Origin: FACHB-1406 sp034189065
Lineage (GTDB): Bacteria > Cyanobacteriota > Cyanobacteriia > Cyanobacteriales > Spirulinaceae
Direction of reading: 5' to 3'
Assembly: GCA_034189065.1 (NCBI GenBank)
Contig: JAXHVQ010000006.1
Span: 1-64,000, forward strand
DNA length: 64,000 nt
Made by a program: the position numbers and the translations under genes. Positions 35,005 through 43,540 of the stretch are shown here, piece by piece (the first letter of the stretch is position 1; each line of letters begins with the position of its first letter). The notes under the pieces are model-generated. The model did not search any database, had not been told where the DNA came from, and worked only from the letters and a program-made list of their open reading frames with translations.

Positions 35005-36168
35005 TTACAATTGCTGGTAAAATGCTAACTGTTCCCGCGCCAAAGCTTTATTGGTATAGCGTTGCATCGCCCGTTCGTAGCCCGAATTTCCCAAGGTTTC
35101 GCACAACTGAGGCTGTTCCATCAACTGCTGCAAGCATTGACGCAAAGCAGCGACATCTTTTTCCGGGAAAATTAACCCCGCTTTGTCAATAACATTGGGA
35201 ATTTCCCCCGAGTCTGAACCGATAACCGGAACGCTGCAAGCCATTGCTTCGATGAGAACGTGACCGAACTGTTCCTTCCATCCCGCCGCCGTCAGCGTTT
35301 TAAATTTGTACGTCGTTTCCGAGGGGAGAACGAGAGCGCTCATTAAATTAATATAGCGAGGAACTTCGTGATGGGGAACGCTTTCGATCCAAATAATGCG
35401 ATCGCGCAATCCCAATTCCGTCGCCTTTGCCTCCAACCTCTCTCGTAGCGGTCCGCGCCCGAGTAACAGCCATTTCCATCGCCGTTCTTTCAGTCCCGCT
35501 AACGCCTGAAGCAGCGTCAACAAGCCTTTTTCCTCCACAAAGCGTCCGACAAACCCGACAACAAATTCACTCCCTTCGATGCCCAATTTAGCCGCGAGTT
35601 CGGGCTGAGGTGCGCGCGCAAATAGCGTTTCATCGACCCCCAACTGTGGCAGGACAATCGCAGAATTATGATAGCCGCGATCGCGTAAAATATCAACTCC
35701 ATCTTGATTTCCCGCAATAACACCATCAGTATGGCGTAAGTTGTAGTTTTCGAGAACCGAGACGGGAAATCTAGACTCGTAGGGGAGATTCCACCAAGTA
35801 AAGAAGACATTTTTCGCCTTCAGATTCAGCAAGCGATTCAAGCTAATGAGTTCCGCGTAGGCAAGAGATTTCGCCCCCTGTTCGGCTTGAATAATATCGG
35901 GGCGAAAAGAACGCAGGACCTTGACAATATCGGTTCCGAAGGTAAGGAGTCCTTGATTGTTTTTAGAAAAGTTCGAGAGGGGGATAACGCGAAAAGTTCC
36001 CTCAGTACGCGATCGCGTTTCTATCGTCTTATTTTGTACTCCCCCCGGTCGCCAAAGCTTCGGCACGACAATTGTCACCTCAATCTCCGGTTCCAATTGA
36101 GCTAGCGCCCTCAACTTTTCGCAGTTGAGATCGACAATATAAGTGTGACTTGCCACTAAAATTTTCAT
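35005..36168 (-). CDS. GT4 family glycosyltransferase
   Basis: A 387-residue retaining glycosyltransferase of GT-B fold. The N-terminus is MKILVASHTYIVDLNCEKL, the second domain begins FVVGFVGRFVEEKGLLTLLQAL, and the donor-binding part has LGRGPLRERL, then EQFGHVLIEAMACSVPVIGSDSGEIPNVI with the conserved Glu pair. No signal or membrane helix is seen. It is last in the minus-strand run HpsL, GT2, sulfotransferase, GT4 and most likely adds a sugar to a surface polysaccharide. Confidence 0.93.
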   Translation of the reverse strand: MKILVASHTYIVDLNCEKLRALAQLEPEIEVTIVVPKLWRPGGVQNKTIETRSRTEGTFRVIPLSNFSKNNQGLLTFGTDIVKVLRSFRPDIIQAEQGAKSLAYAELISLNRLLNLKAKNVFFTWWNLPYESRFPVSVLENYNLRHTDGVIAGNQDGVDILRDRGYHNSAIVLPQLGVDETLFARAPQPELAAKLGIEGSEFVVGFVGRFVEEKGLLTLLQALAGLKERRWKWLLLGRGPLRERLEAKATELGLRDRIIWIESVPHHEVPRYINLMSALVLPSETTYKFKTLTAAGWKEQFGHVLIEAMACSVPVIGSDSGEIPNVIDKAGLIFPEKDVAALRQCLQQLMEQPQLCETLGNSGYERAMQRYTNKALAREQLAFYQQL

Positions 36169-36220
36169 TTCGACTGCCCCGCTTCAACCGACTTACCTTT
36201 TGTTAGAATTGTAGTCTATC

Positions 36221-36952
36221 TTATCCCCTCAGTTGCTTCTCAAACAGTTTTACAGCAAAATCGTACAATTCAAGGTCGAATTTATGGGATTCCCGAAGGG
36301 AATTGAGAATTTCTTCCGATAATTGCTGCTGCTTGGGTCGCGCGAGATTAACCTTCGCATTAGCTACATTGGGGTTCAAATCCCAATCAAACTTTTGATT
36401 AAACAAACTCACGGTTTCATCAAAACGCTCGGTCAGTCCGACAACTGAGAAGTTATTGCTCAGATGTTTTTTAGCAGTATCCAGAAGCCACGGATTGCAT
36501 TTGTCGAAAAATTTAGAATGACGACCGCTTAAAATTCGAGTTTGTTCGTTATCTCTTTTAGGACGTTGATAAAAAGCTTTCAAGTCTACAGCGCTTGCAA
36601 GTATAGAGTCTGTATGTTTGTATTTAGCTTTTCTTTCCTTAATTACATAATAATAATAAGAAATAGCGCGATCGATGGGGTCGCGCAAAATCGTAACATA
36701 CGTATACTTTCCAGAATCAAACAAATGTCCAAGATTAAAATAGTGCATTCCATAGTAGGCATGAGTCCGAATGATAGAATGACTCAAGTCAGTCTTTGGA
36801 TGCTGCAAAAAGTAGGCAAAGTATTTCTGAAATCCGTCGAAACTCCTTAATTCAGGCGCGCGCTCCGATGCCTTAACTTTCTTGAAAAATGACGAACCTG
36901 CTGTTTTGCGAATGTGCAAGAAATAGATTGTTTTCGACTCATCTTTAGCCAT
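36221..36952 (-). CDS. Sulfotransferase family protein (carbohydrate type)
   Basis: A 243-residue sulfotransferase. YFLHIRKTAGSSFFKKV near residues 10-26 is the 5'-phosphosulfate-binding loop for PAPS, and YVTILRDPIDRAISYYYYV near 105-123 is the 3'-phosphate-binding segment. This layout fits the sulfotransferase family 2 that acts on polysaccharides. It lies inside the glycosyltransferase run, 52 bp from the GT4 gene and 29 bp from the GT2 gene, so a sulfated exopolysaccharide is the natural product. Confidence 0.88.
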   Translation of the reverse strand: MAKDESKTIYFLHIRKTAGSSFFKKVKASERAPELRSFDGFQKYFAYFLQHPKTDLSHSIIRTHAYYGMHYFNLGHLFDSGKYTYVTILRDPIDRAISYYYYVIKERKAKYKHTDSILASAVDLKAFYQRPKRDNEQTRILSGRHSKFFDKCNPWLLDTAKKHLSNNFSVVGLTERFDETVSLFNQKFDWDLNPNVANAKVNLARPKQQQLSEEILNSLRESHKFDLELYDFAVKLFEKQLRG

Positions 36953-36981
36953 CTGCCTTTCACCTGCCGAGCTTTCATCAA

Positions 36982-38031
36982 TTATATCTGGCGCGTATAA
37001 ATTTGACCATCGTCCCAGAGCGACTTAACCCGCGTCGTTGCCGCATTTAAAAATCCCAAACTATAGAAAATCCCGCGCGTTAGAATTTTAATAGGGGAGC
37101 CACTTTTATTACAAGGAGGATTGCCCAAAACGTGGCAATCAAAAAGCTTAATATAGAGACGAAGTTGCTCGTCTGGGGTCAGATTTTTCAAGGCCATAAG
37201 GAAGTGATTGTGGTAAAACGTCAGTTGATACTGAAGCGATCGCGTACTAATATCGTGACACCCTCCACTTTGCTCCCCTAAATGGACCAAATGCGCTTCG
37301 GGATCGTACCAAATCTCGTAATCCGTTTTCCGCAAGCGCAGGCAAAAATCCGACTCCTCGCGCACCGCACTGCCCCGAAACCGTTCGTCAAACCACAACC
37401 CGTGCTGGGTAAAAATCTCCTTGCGAAAAGACATATTGCACCCCCGCGCCGAAAGGACGCGCTGCGGTTTCGTCGTGTGAACCAAATCGATGAAATACCA
37501 AGCGATCCCCGGATCCATCGCTTCTGGGGGTAAATACTCAATTTCGTAAGGCGCATCCGAAGGGCGTTCTTCTGACTTTTCCTGGCAACTGGACAGTTGG
37601 GTATTGCCGTATTGAGCATCATTCATCTTCATCCGATCGAAAACGCGCCCTGCAACAACGCCCACCTCTGGGCGGACGAAATTACGCGCGTGGGCGTGAA
37701 GATAGCCCGGTGGCAGTTCCACATCATCGTCAATAAACAGCATAATTTCGCCCTTTGCCTGTCGCACCGCGTAGTTGCGCGCCCCCGGCAAACTCGCCCA
37801 ACTCACGCGAAACCACTGAAGTTTCCCATCTTCGACCCACTGTTGCAACGCCGCTTCGGTTTCCGGTTCGTGGGTGGGGGTTTGATCCACCACTAACACT
37901 TCGTAGCGGGGATAGTCTTGCTTCAGCACATCTACGAGGGTATCTCGCAGCACTTTTTCGCGTCCGTAAGTGGGAACAATGACTGAAATGAAGGGTAAAT
38001 TTTGCACAGGCAGCTCCTTAATTAATGTCAA
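36982..38031 (-). CDS. GT2 family glycosyltransferase
   Basis: A 349-residue inverting glycosyltransferase of GT-A fold: FISVIVPTYGREKVLRDTL at the N-terminus, LVVDQTP, GARNYAVRQAKGEIMLFIDDDVELP carrying the DxD metal site, then RGCNMSFRKEIF and REESDFCLRLRK for the acceptor side. No membrane helix is seen. It lies between the sulfotransferase and hpsL genes with 80 bp or less on each side, as part of one polysaccharide cluster. Confidence 0.92.
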   Translation of the reverse strand: MTLIKELPVQNLPFISVIVPTYGREKVLRDTLVDVLKQDYPRYEVLVVDQTPTHEPETEAALQQWVEDGKLQWFRVSWASLPGARNYAVRQAKGEIMLFIDDDVELPPGYLHAHARNFVRPEVGVVAGRVFDRMKMNDAQYGNTQLSSCQEKSEERPSDAPYEIEYLPPEAMDPGIAWYFIDLVHTTKPQRVLSARGCNMSFRKEIFTQHGLWFDERFRGSAVREESDFCLRLRKTDYEIWYDPEAHLVHLGEQSGGCHDISTRSLQYQLTFYHNHFLMALKNLTPDEQLRLYIKLFDCHVLGNPPCNKSGSPIKILTRGIFYSLGFLNAATTRVKSLWDDGQIYTRQI

Positions 38032-38111
38032 CCGATAACTGTTTAAACACTTCGTGGCATCCGCTCATCTCCTCGGGTTGCGCTTCGGTGCAGAAGCTGC
38101 AAGGGTTGAGG

Positions 38112-39776
38112 TCAAGCCACTGGAAGGCGATCGCGAGAACGAGCCTCAACTGCTTCGATGGCTTCGGCTTCAATTTCCCCAGCCTCTTTCAATTTTTTCT
38201 GCTCTTCCTTATCGATTTCTGGCAGTTTCATCAGGATTCCAATTAAAAACCAGTAGTACACGCAGACCGGATCGGTGTCTAGGGGGTACCAATAGGGAAA
38301 AAAGCTAATGATTAAGATAAACACCCAAAAACTCGAGCCAAAACTGCGCAAACTTTTATCCTTTGCCCGCCGGTAGTTCACAAACGTAATACGAGTTAAA
38401 TGCGTGGTAAAAATCAAAAACGCAAATAAACCCGGCCATCCCATTTCATAGAGAAGCTTGGGGTGATAAGTTTCCACGAGGACAGCCTTGCCAAAAATTC
38501 GGGTCGAATTGGTCGCCTTCCCCAACCCCCGACCGAATATCCCCTTTTGTTGCGCGATCGACCAGTGAAATTGCTCCTCGATAAACGCTTGGGGCGGCGA
38601 AGCCCGCAACCGACTCTGGGTACTTTCAATGCGTTCTTGAATAACTTGGGGGTTACTGGCAGCAGCAATGGTAAGGGCTAAACCCAATCCCACGCCAATG
38701 GGCAGAAATCGTTTGAGGTTCGCCACCTGACCGGTGAGGACGAGCAAAATGAGAATAATAACCGGGACTAAAAGGGTGGCAATACGCTGTCCCGAAATGA
38801 CCGAACAAATAAAGACCAATCCCATTCCTCCCATACCCACAAATCGCCACAACAGCGAGGGATCGCAAAACGCCGATGCGAAAGTCAAAGCAGAGTTGGC
38901 AATGAGAAACCATCCCCAGTGCCAAGGCGAAACAAACGTTCCGGGCAAGCGAATTTGGTTTTGGGAAGGCGTGTAGGTCAAAGCGCCACCCACTAAGCAT
39001 TTTGCGTCCAGGCTGGCTTTAAATAATTCGTCGCCCTCGACTCCGAGTCCTTCTGTTCCCGTGCAGGTTCCGCTTTTGAGCATTTGATACTGCATCAAGC
39101 AGAGTACGCAACAGATGATGGCAAGAACGGTATGCAAGCGGGTGACCCACAGCAGTTCTCGCTTGGTTTCAATGAGGTAATAGGCGCAAAAAATGAGGGG
39201 AACGTAGCCGACGAGGACTTTGAGTCCTAAAATGCCTTGGGCGAAGGGGATACCATCTTTGTCGGGCGACACTTGCATCAAACCGTTGACCACAAATAAA
39301 GTCATTAAGGCGCTAATGAGTAACAGCGAGAAGGTGGGTACGGCTTCTTTGGGGATGAGGATGGGTTTGTGCTGCTTTTTGCATCGGAGGGCGAGGGCAA
39401 GGACGGCGGGAATATAGAAGGCATCTTTGGCCAGTTGAAAGAGGGCGTTTCCTCCGGCAATCCAATAGACGACCGTACCGCTGAAGGGCATATAGATTAG
39501 GAAGAACCAAAGGGCCGGACGGGGGTATTGGTAGCACAGATAAAAGACAGGAAGTCCCCCTCCCACGGCGATCGCGATTTTGGGCTCTGCGGTGAAGTAG
39601 AGGGGAACCCCCAAGGCGACGGCGCACAGGACACAGATGCCGATGGTCTTTGTGAATTTTTGGATGGCGGCTTTTCTTTTGCGCTTGAGAATAGCCTGTT
39701 CCTTGCGACTGAGTGCGGGTTCCTCGGGTTTTTGTTTCCCTTTCTTCTTTTTCTTTTTGGACTTGGATTTAACCAT
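38112..39776 (-). CDS. hpsL: Hormogonium polysaccharide biosynthesis protein HpsL (Wzy-like)
   Basis: A 554-residue membrane protein from ATG 39776; the open frame extends upstream through non-coding repeats. The N-terminus is a Lys-rich cytoplasmic tail (MVKSKSKKKKKKGKQK), followed by about ten membrane helices. Recognisable segments are YPRPALWFFLIYMPFSGTVVYW, GNALFQLAKDAFYIPA, LKVLVGYVPLIFCAYYL, RLPGTFVSPWHWGWFLI, ISGQRIATLLVPV and GRGLGKATNSTRIFG, as in cyanobacterial HpsL and O-antigen ligase/polymerase relatives. In filamentous cyanobacteria Hps proteins make the polysaccharide needed for gliding. It starts the minus-strand cluster. The symbol rests on recalled similarity. Confidence 0.88.
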   Translation of the reverse strand: MVKSKSKKKKKKGKQKPEEPALSRKEQAILKRKRKAAIQKFTKTIGICVLCAVALGVPLYFTAEPKIAIAVGGGLPVFYLCYQYPRPALWFFLIYMPFSGTVVYWIAGGNALFQLAKDAFYIPAVLALALRCKKQHKPILIPKEAVPTFSLLLISALMTLFVVNGLMQVSPDKDGIPFAQGILGLKVLVGYVPLIFCAYYLIETKRELLWVTRLHTVLAIICCVLCLMQYQMLKSGTCTGTEGLGVEGDELFKASLDAKCLVGGALTYTPSQNQIRLPGTFVSPWHWGWFLIANSALTFASAFCDPSLLWRFVGMGGMGLVFICSVISGQRIATLLVPVIILILLVLTGQVANLKRFLPIGVGLGLALTIAAASNPQVIQERIESTQSRLRASPPQAFIEEQFHWSIAQQKGIFGRGLGKATNSTRIFGKAVLVETYHPKLLYEMGWPGLFAFLIFTTHLTRITFVNYRRAKDKSLRSFGSSFWVFILIISFFPYWYPLDTDPVCVYYWFLIGILMKLPEIDKEEQKKLKEAGEIEAEAIEAVEARSRDRLPVA

Positions 39777-40156
39777 GTGCAGACAAAGGAGGCGGTCGTG
39801 GCTTGTTGTATCGATTTTGGCACACCAAAGCGCTGGGTGCAGGTTCCAGGGAGCGAAAAATCTGAGTTCTGGGTTCTGGGTTCTGGGTTCTGGGTTCTGA
39901 GTCCTTCCATTCTTCCATAAAGCTGAAAATCTTGTAAAACGCGCGGGGAGCGAACTTCCGTTTCTCATTCTCGGGCGGCGATCGCGCGGCTCCCTCGGTT
40001 AAAATTGATGAACTCCGACTTGCGGTTGAAAGCAGCAGTGGGCGAATGATGGCGGCAACCGAACGATCGAGAATAAATAGGGTACGCTTGGCAGAAGATT
40101 TAAGGCAAGATAGTTATAAATAACGATGGGGTTCCCAAAAAAATTGATAAACGCTC
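39777..40156. other. Intergenic region with heptamer array
   Basis: About 380 bp between divergent hpsL and a zinc-ribbon gene. Bases 39864-39904 hold tandem GGGTTCT heptamers. Open frames through the array are Pro/Glu-rich or Ser-rich and not credible. The rest probably carries both promoters. Confidence 0.6.
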
Positions 40157-40561
40157 GTGCCACCTCAAAAAGCTCAAAAGATTGAATTCAACCGAGATTA
40201 TCCTTGTCCCTGTCGGCGGCGAGGAACGCTACAGCCCATCGCTCTAACAGAAGCCTTGGGCTGCGATCTCTGCCAGCAAATTTTTGTGGTCGAAGAAAAC
40301 GGGAGCGCGATCGAGCAACTTTCAACGACCTATCCTTATAAGCGCTCGTGGCGCTGGACGGGGAGTCGATGGATTCGGGCGACCGACCGTTTAAAAGCGA
40401 GTTTGTTGCCCGTCGTCGTTGCGGGAGGAGCGTTGATGCTGCTCCTTGGACTGCCGTTGGTCTTGCGATCGCCCTCGATTGATATTATCGTCTGGGTCAT
40501 GGTAGCGATTTTTTTGGCTATCTTATTTACCTTGATACTTTGGTTATCTTATCGGCGCTAA
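40157..40561 (+). CDS. Small zinc-ribbon-like membrane protein
   Basis: A 134-residue protein with a GTG start. The N-terminal part has two Cys pairs (YPCPCRRRG near 17 and GCDLCQQIF near 37), a treble-clef or ribbon-like metal site. A helix-poor, Trp-rich stretch follows (YKRSWRWTGSRWIRA), then two membrane helices at about 85-103 and 108-130. I recognise it only as a conserved cyanobacterial type. It ends 11 bp before the proA-like gene, so they are probably co-transcribed. Confidence 0.75.
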   Translation: MPPQKAQKIEFNRDYPCPCRRRGTLQPIALTEALGCDLCQQIFVVEENGSAIEQLSTTYPYKRSWRWTGSRWIRATDRLKASLLPVVVAGGALMLLLGLPLVLRSPSIDIIVWVMVAIFLAILFTLILWLSYRR

Positions 40562-40571
40562 TGGCAAGAGT

Positions 40572-41840
40572 ATGAGTGAGATGACTACCAACTCGTCTGA
40601 CCTAACCCTCAGCGCGGTACAACGGGCGTACCAAGCTTCTGGACAACTGGCAATGCTTAAGGGGATCGATCGCGACCAAGGCGTTGGGGCAATGGCTCGC
40701 GCCCTGGAAAGTGCCGTTGAGGATATTTTGGAAGCCAATACCCTCGACTTGGAAACGAGTCGAGAAATGGCAATGCCCGAGTTGCTTGTCGAGTGGTTGA
40801 AACTGACCCCCGAACGCCTCAATTCCGCCATTGGGATTTTAAAACGCTTGGTTGAGTTGCCGGACCCGACGCTGCGGGTGATTAATGCTCCCTATCAAAT
40901 CGAGCGTTCCCAAACCTACTGTCAATTGATGCCGTTGGGTACGATTGCTTTGATTTACGAGGCGTTTCCCGAACTGAGCGCGATCGCGGCTGGATTGTGC
41001 TTGAAAACGGGGAATAGTCTGATTTTGCGCGGTGGGAGCGAAGCCAGTCACACCAACGCGGCGATTTATCAGACTTTACAATTGGCCCTCGATGACGCAC
41101 AGTTACCGGGCAGTTGTTTGGAGATTCTACACGGCGAAAGCGGTTCTTCGATTAAGGACCTCGTGACCAAGGATCGCTATATTAACCTCGTCATCCCCTA
41201 CGGTCGTCCCAGTTTGGTCAAGCAGGTTGTTGATTTGGCCACAGCCCCGGCGTTGAAATCGGCGATGGGGAATTGTTATTTATATTGGTCCGAAAGCGGG
41301 GATTTGGATTTGGTTCGGTGGGCGATTATCGACAGTCACGCCAGCGAACCCGATCCGGTTAATGCCATCGAAAAGGTTCTTGTCAGTCCTTGGCAAAAAT
41401 CGATGGCTTTGGTTCGCTTGTTTAATAGTCTTCAAGAACGGGGGTTTGAGTTGCGCGGCGATGCAACTTTGGCGGCAGAATATCCCGACCAATTAACTCT
41501 GGCTTCGACATCGGAGTGGGGAGAGGCGTATTTGGCGAAGATTGTAGCGTTTCGCCGGGTTGAGGATATTGAGGATGCGATCGCCTGGATTAATCGCTAC
41601 AGCAGCGGTCACGCTGATTGTTTGATGACTGAGTCTTATCCCGAAAGTCGCCGGTTTGCCCAAACCATTGACAGTTCTCTGGTTTATATTAATACGTCGC
41701 CTCGATTTTGTCGCAATCCCAAAAGTGGCGATTCGGTGTTTCTGGGAATGTCGAATCAGAAGGGATATCGTCGGGGGTTGGTGAGTTTGGAGACGTTGAC
41801 GACGCTCAAGCAAGTCGTTCAAGGCGATCGGCGGTTTTAA
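40572..41840 (+). CDS. proA: ProA-like glutamate-5-semialdehyde dehydrogenase, catalytic Cys absent
   Basis: A 422-residue member of the gamma-glutamyl phosphate reductase family, which makes glutamate semialdehyde for proline. LPLGTIALIYEAFPELSAIAAGLCLKTGNSLILRGGSEA (around 115-155) is the nucleotide/acyl region, and EWGEAYLAKIVAFRRVEDIEDAIAWINRYSSGHAD (near 315) and VYINTSPRF are typical. Two family hallmarks differ: the IPRGG motif reads IPYGRPSL, and the usual RPSVCNA segment around the catalytic Cys reads SEPDPVNAIEKVLV, so Cys is replaced by Val. Cyanobacteria often hold a second proA, and this may be that divergent paralogue with little or altered activity. Confidence 0.85.
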   Translation: MSEMTTNSSDLTLSAVQRAYQASGQLAMLKGIDRDQGVGAMARALESAVEDILEANTLDLETSREMAMPELLVEWLKLTPERLNSAIGILKRLVELPDPTLRVINAPYQIERSQTYCQLMPLGTIALIYEAFPELSAIAAGLCLKTGNSLILRGGSEASHTNAAIYQTLQLALDDAQLPGSCLEILHGESGSSIKDLVTKDRYINLVIPYGRPSLVKQVVDLATAPALKSAMGNCYLYWSESGDLDLVRWAIIDSHASEPDPVNAIEKVLVSPWQKSMALVRLFNSLQERGFELRGDATLAAEYPDQLTLASTSEWGEAYLAKIVAFRRVEDIEDAIAWINRYSSGHADCLMTESYPESRRFAQTIDSSLVYINTSPRFCRNPKSGDSVFLGMSNQKGYRRGLVSLETLTTLKQVVQGDRRF

Positions 41841-41847
41841 ATTGGTA

Positions 41848-41867
41848 GGGGTGGGGTTCCCCCGCCC
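41848..41867. repeat. GC-rich hairpin repeat
   Basis: GGGGTGGGG-TTC-CCCCGCCC just after the proA-like stop, an imperfect match to 11539-11558. It may end transcription or be a dispersed repeat. Confidence 0.6.
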
Positions 41868-41936
41868 GCGCAGCAATCAGTAATTAGTAATAGATATGGA
41901 GGGAGCGGCAGATGGATAACAGAGAAACTAACAAGG

Positions 41937-43115
41937 ATGAAAAGTGACAAAATACTCTTCGTTTTAGCGATCGCGTTCTCGATTTTCCTTCCCGGTTGCG
42001 CGCCGAAAATCGAATCTTCCCTTCGCCACCTGTCGCCGATCGCGCTACCGCCGTCCCAACCTTACACCACTGAAGCTAAGCTGGTGGCGGCGGGCGATAT
42101 TTTGATGCACTTGGCCTTGACGCGATCGGGCTACAATGCCCAAACTCAAACTTACAATTTTGACTCCTTTTTCCAAGACGTTCGACCGATTATTTCGACG
42201 GGAGATTGGGCGATCGCGAACCTGGAAACTCCCCTCGCCGGTCCCGAATTAGGATATTCTGGATTTCCCCTCTTCAATGCTCCTGCTGAAATTGTCGATG
42301 GGGCGAAAAAAGCAGGATTTAATGTCTTGACAACGGCGAACAATCATGCTTTTGATAAAGGAGAAATTGGCGTTCTCAATACCCTTAAAAATGTGCGATC
42401 GCGCGGCGTAGTGGCTGTGGGGACGGCGGCTTCTCCCCAAGAGGCTGAAAAGATTTTATTCGTCGCTCAAAATGAAATCTCGATGGCAATCCTGGCCTAT
42501 TCCAAGGATACCAATGGAATCCCGCTCCCCCAAGGCAAATCTTATTTAGTTTCTCTTATCGACGAACAAAAAATTATTCGAGATATCGCTAGAGCTAAGG
42601 AGCAAGGAGCCGATGTTGTCACCATTTATTTGCACTTTGGCGACGAATATCAGCGTTATCCCAATGCCCAGCAAAAACAATTAGTTAAAAATTTAATTGA
42701 AGCGGGTGCCGATATTATTTTGGGCAGTCATCCCCACGTCGTTCAACCTTATCAGATTTTTAAAGTTCAAAATAAAGACGGACAACCGAGAACCGGAGTT
42801 GCGATTTATTCAATGGGCAACTTTATTGCTTATCAGGTGGGGAATTATAAAGACTTAGGCGCAATCTTTACTGTTAAAGTTCGCAAGCACTTTCCCGAAG
42901 AAAGAATTGAAATTACCGACGTGAAAGCCATTCCCACTTATATTCAGAATTATACCCTAAACGGGAAGTTAAACTTTCGCGTCCTGCCTATTGAAACCAC
43001 AGTCAATCATCCCCAAGACTCGTTATTGCCAGCCTCCAAATATCCTATTCTCAAACAACAATTGAGCGAAATGAAGCGTCACATCGAAGAATTCGCTCCC
43101 ATTTCTACTAATTGA
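41937..43115 (+). CDS. CapA-type lipoprotein (poly-gamma-glutamate/capsule family)
   Basis: A 392-residue protein with a lipoprotein signal (ILFVLAIAFSIFLPGCAPK), putting it on the outer side of the inner membrane. The CapA metallophosphatase-like domain has LVAAGDILMHLAL, DWAIANLETPLAGP, NVLTTANNHAFDKGEIGVLNTL, VVTIYLHFGDEYQRYP and ILGSHPHVVQPYQIF, with Asp, His and Asn metal ligands in place. CapA/PgsA proteins act in capsule polymer synthesis, though many cyanobacterial members have unknown targets. It is co-oriented with the proA-like gene. Confidence 0.93.
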   Translation: MKSDKILFVLAIAFSIFLPGCAPKIESSLRHLSPIALPPSQPYTTEAKLVAAGDILMHLALTRSGYNAQTQTYNFDSFFQDVRPIISTGDWAIANLETPLAGPELGYSGFPLFNAPAEIVDGAKKAGFNVLTTANNHAFDKGEIGVLNTLKNVRSRGVVAVGTAASPQEAEKILFVAQNEISMAILAYSKDTNGIPLPQGKSYLVSLIDEQKIIRDIARAKEQGADVVTIYLHFGDEYQRYPNAQQKQLVKNLIEAGADIILGSHPHVVQPYQIFKVQNKDGQPRTGVAIYSMGNFIAYQVGNYKDLGAIFTVKVRKHFPEERIEITDVKAIPTYIQNYTLNGKLNFRVLPIETTVNHPQDSLLPASKYPILKQQLSEMKRHIEEFAPISTN

Positions 43116-43161
43116 GACAATACATTCAATCGTTCGTCTCTTGTTCTCAATCGTTGACAGC

Positions 43162-43386
43162 TTATCCGTCCAAAGTATCGGGATCGATCCCTAACCTTCG
43201 CAGAAGTTCGTTATCCACGGGCGTATCGTCGGAATCTAGAAGTTCCTTCGCCCAAGGGAAGTTATTTAACTTGGCTGTAATCGAGCATACGCGATCGCGG
43301 TGCAACATCTCCTTCATTGTAGAAAAGAAAAGGCGCGATCGCGCTTCTTCGCGAGTCGAGAGAAAGGTCGCGATCGGTCTCTTCAT
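43162..43386 (-). CDS. Possible small protein, 74 residues
   Basis: From ATG 43386, MKRPIATFLSTREEARSRLF is followed by helical sequence and a tail NFPWAKELLDSDDTPVDNELLRRLGIDPDTLDG that looks protein-like. The frame is open upstream to 43557 but that part is HIP1-rich and unlikely to be coding. No family is recognised and no ribosome-binding site is clear. It is convergent with the CapA-type gene and divergent from the kinase fusion. Confidence 0.4.
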   Translation of the reverse strand: MKRPIATFLSTREEARSRLFFSTMKEMLHRDRVCSITAKLNNFPWAKELLDSDDTPVDNELLRRLGIDPDTLDG

Positions 43387-43540
43387 AAATTCTTCACAAT
43401 TTTTTGCTATCGTGGCAAGTATATTTCCGTATGCGATGCGATCGCGCGATCGGGGAAGAAACGGAAACGCGGCTCGGTGACTGGGTGCTTCTACGATATC
43501 TCGATCTCCCCTAGATACAGCAACCCCTTTTAAATTGCCG

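Noticed and set aside
36371..36395. GGGGTTCAAATCCC looks like a tRNA T-arm
   Set aside because: It lies inside the sulfotransferase coding sequence and no cloverleaf, anticodon arm or acceptor pairing surrounds it.
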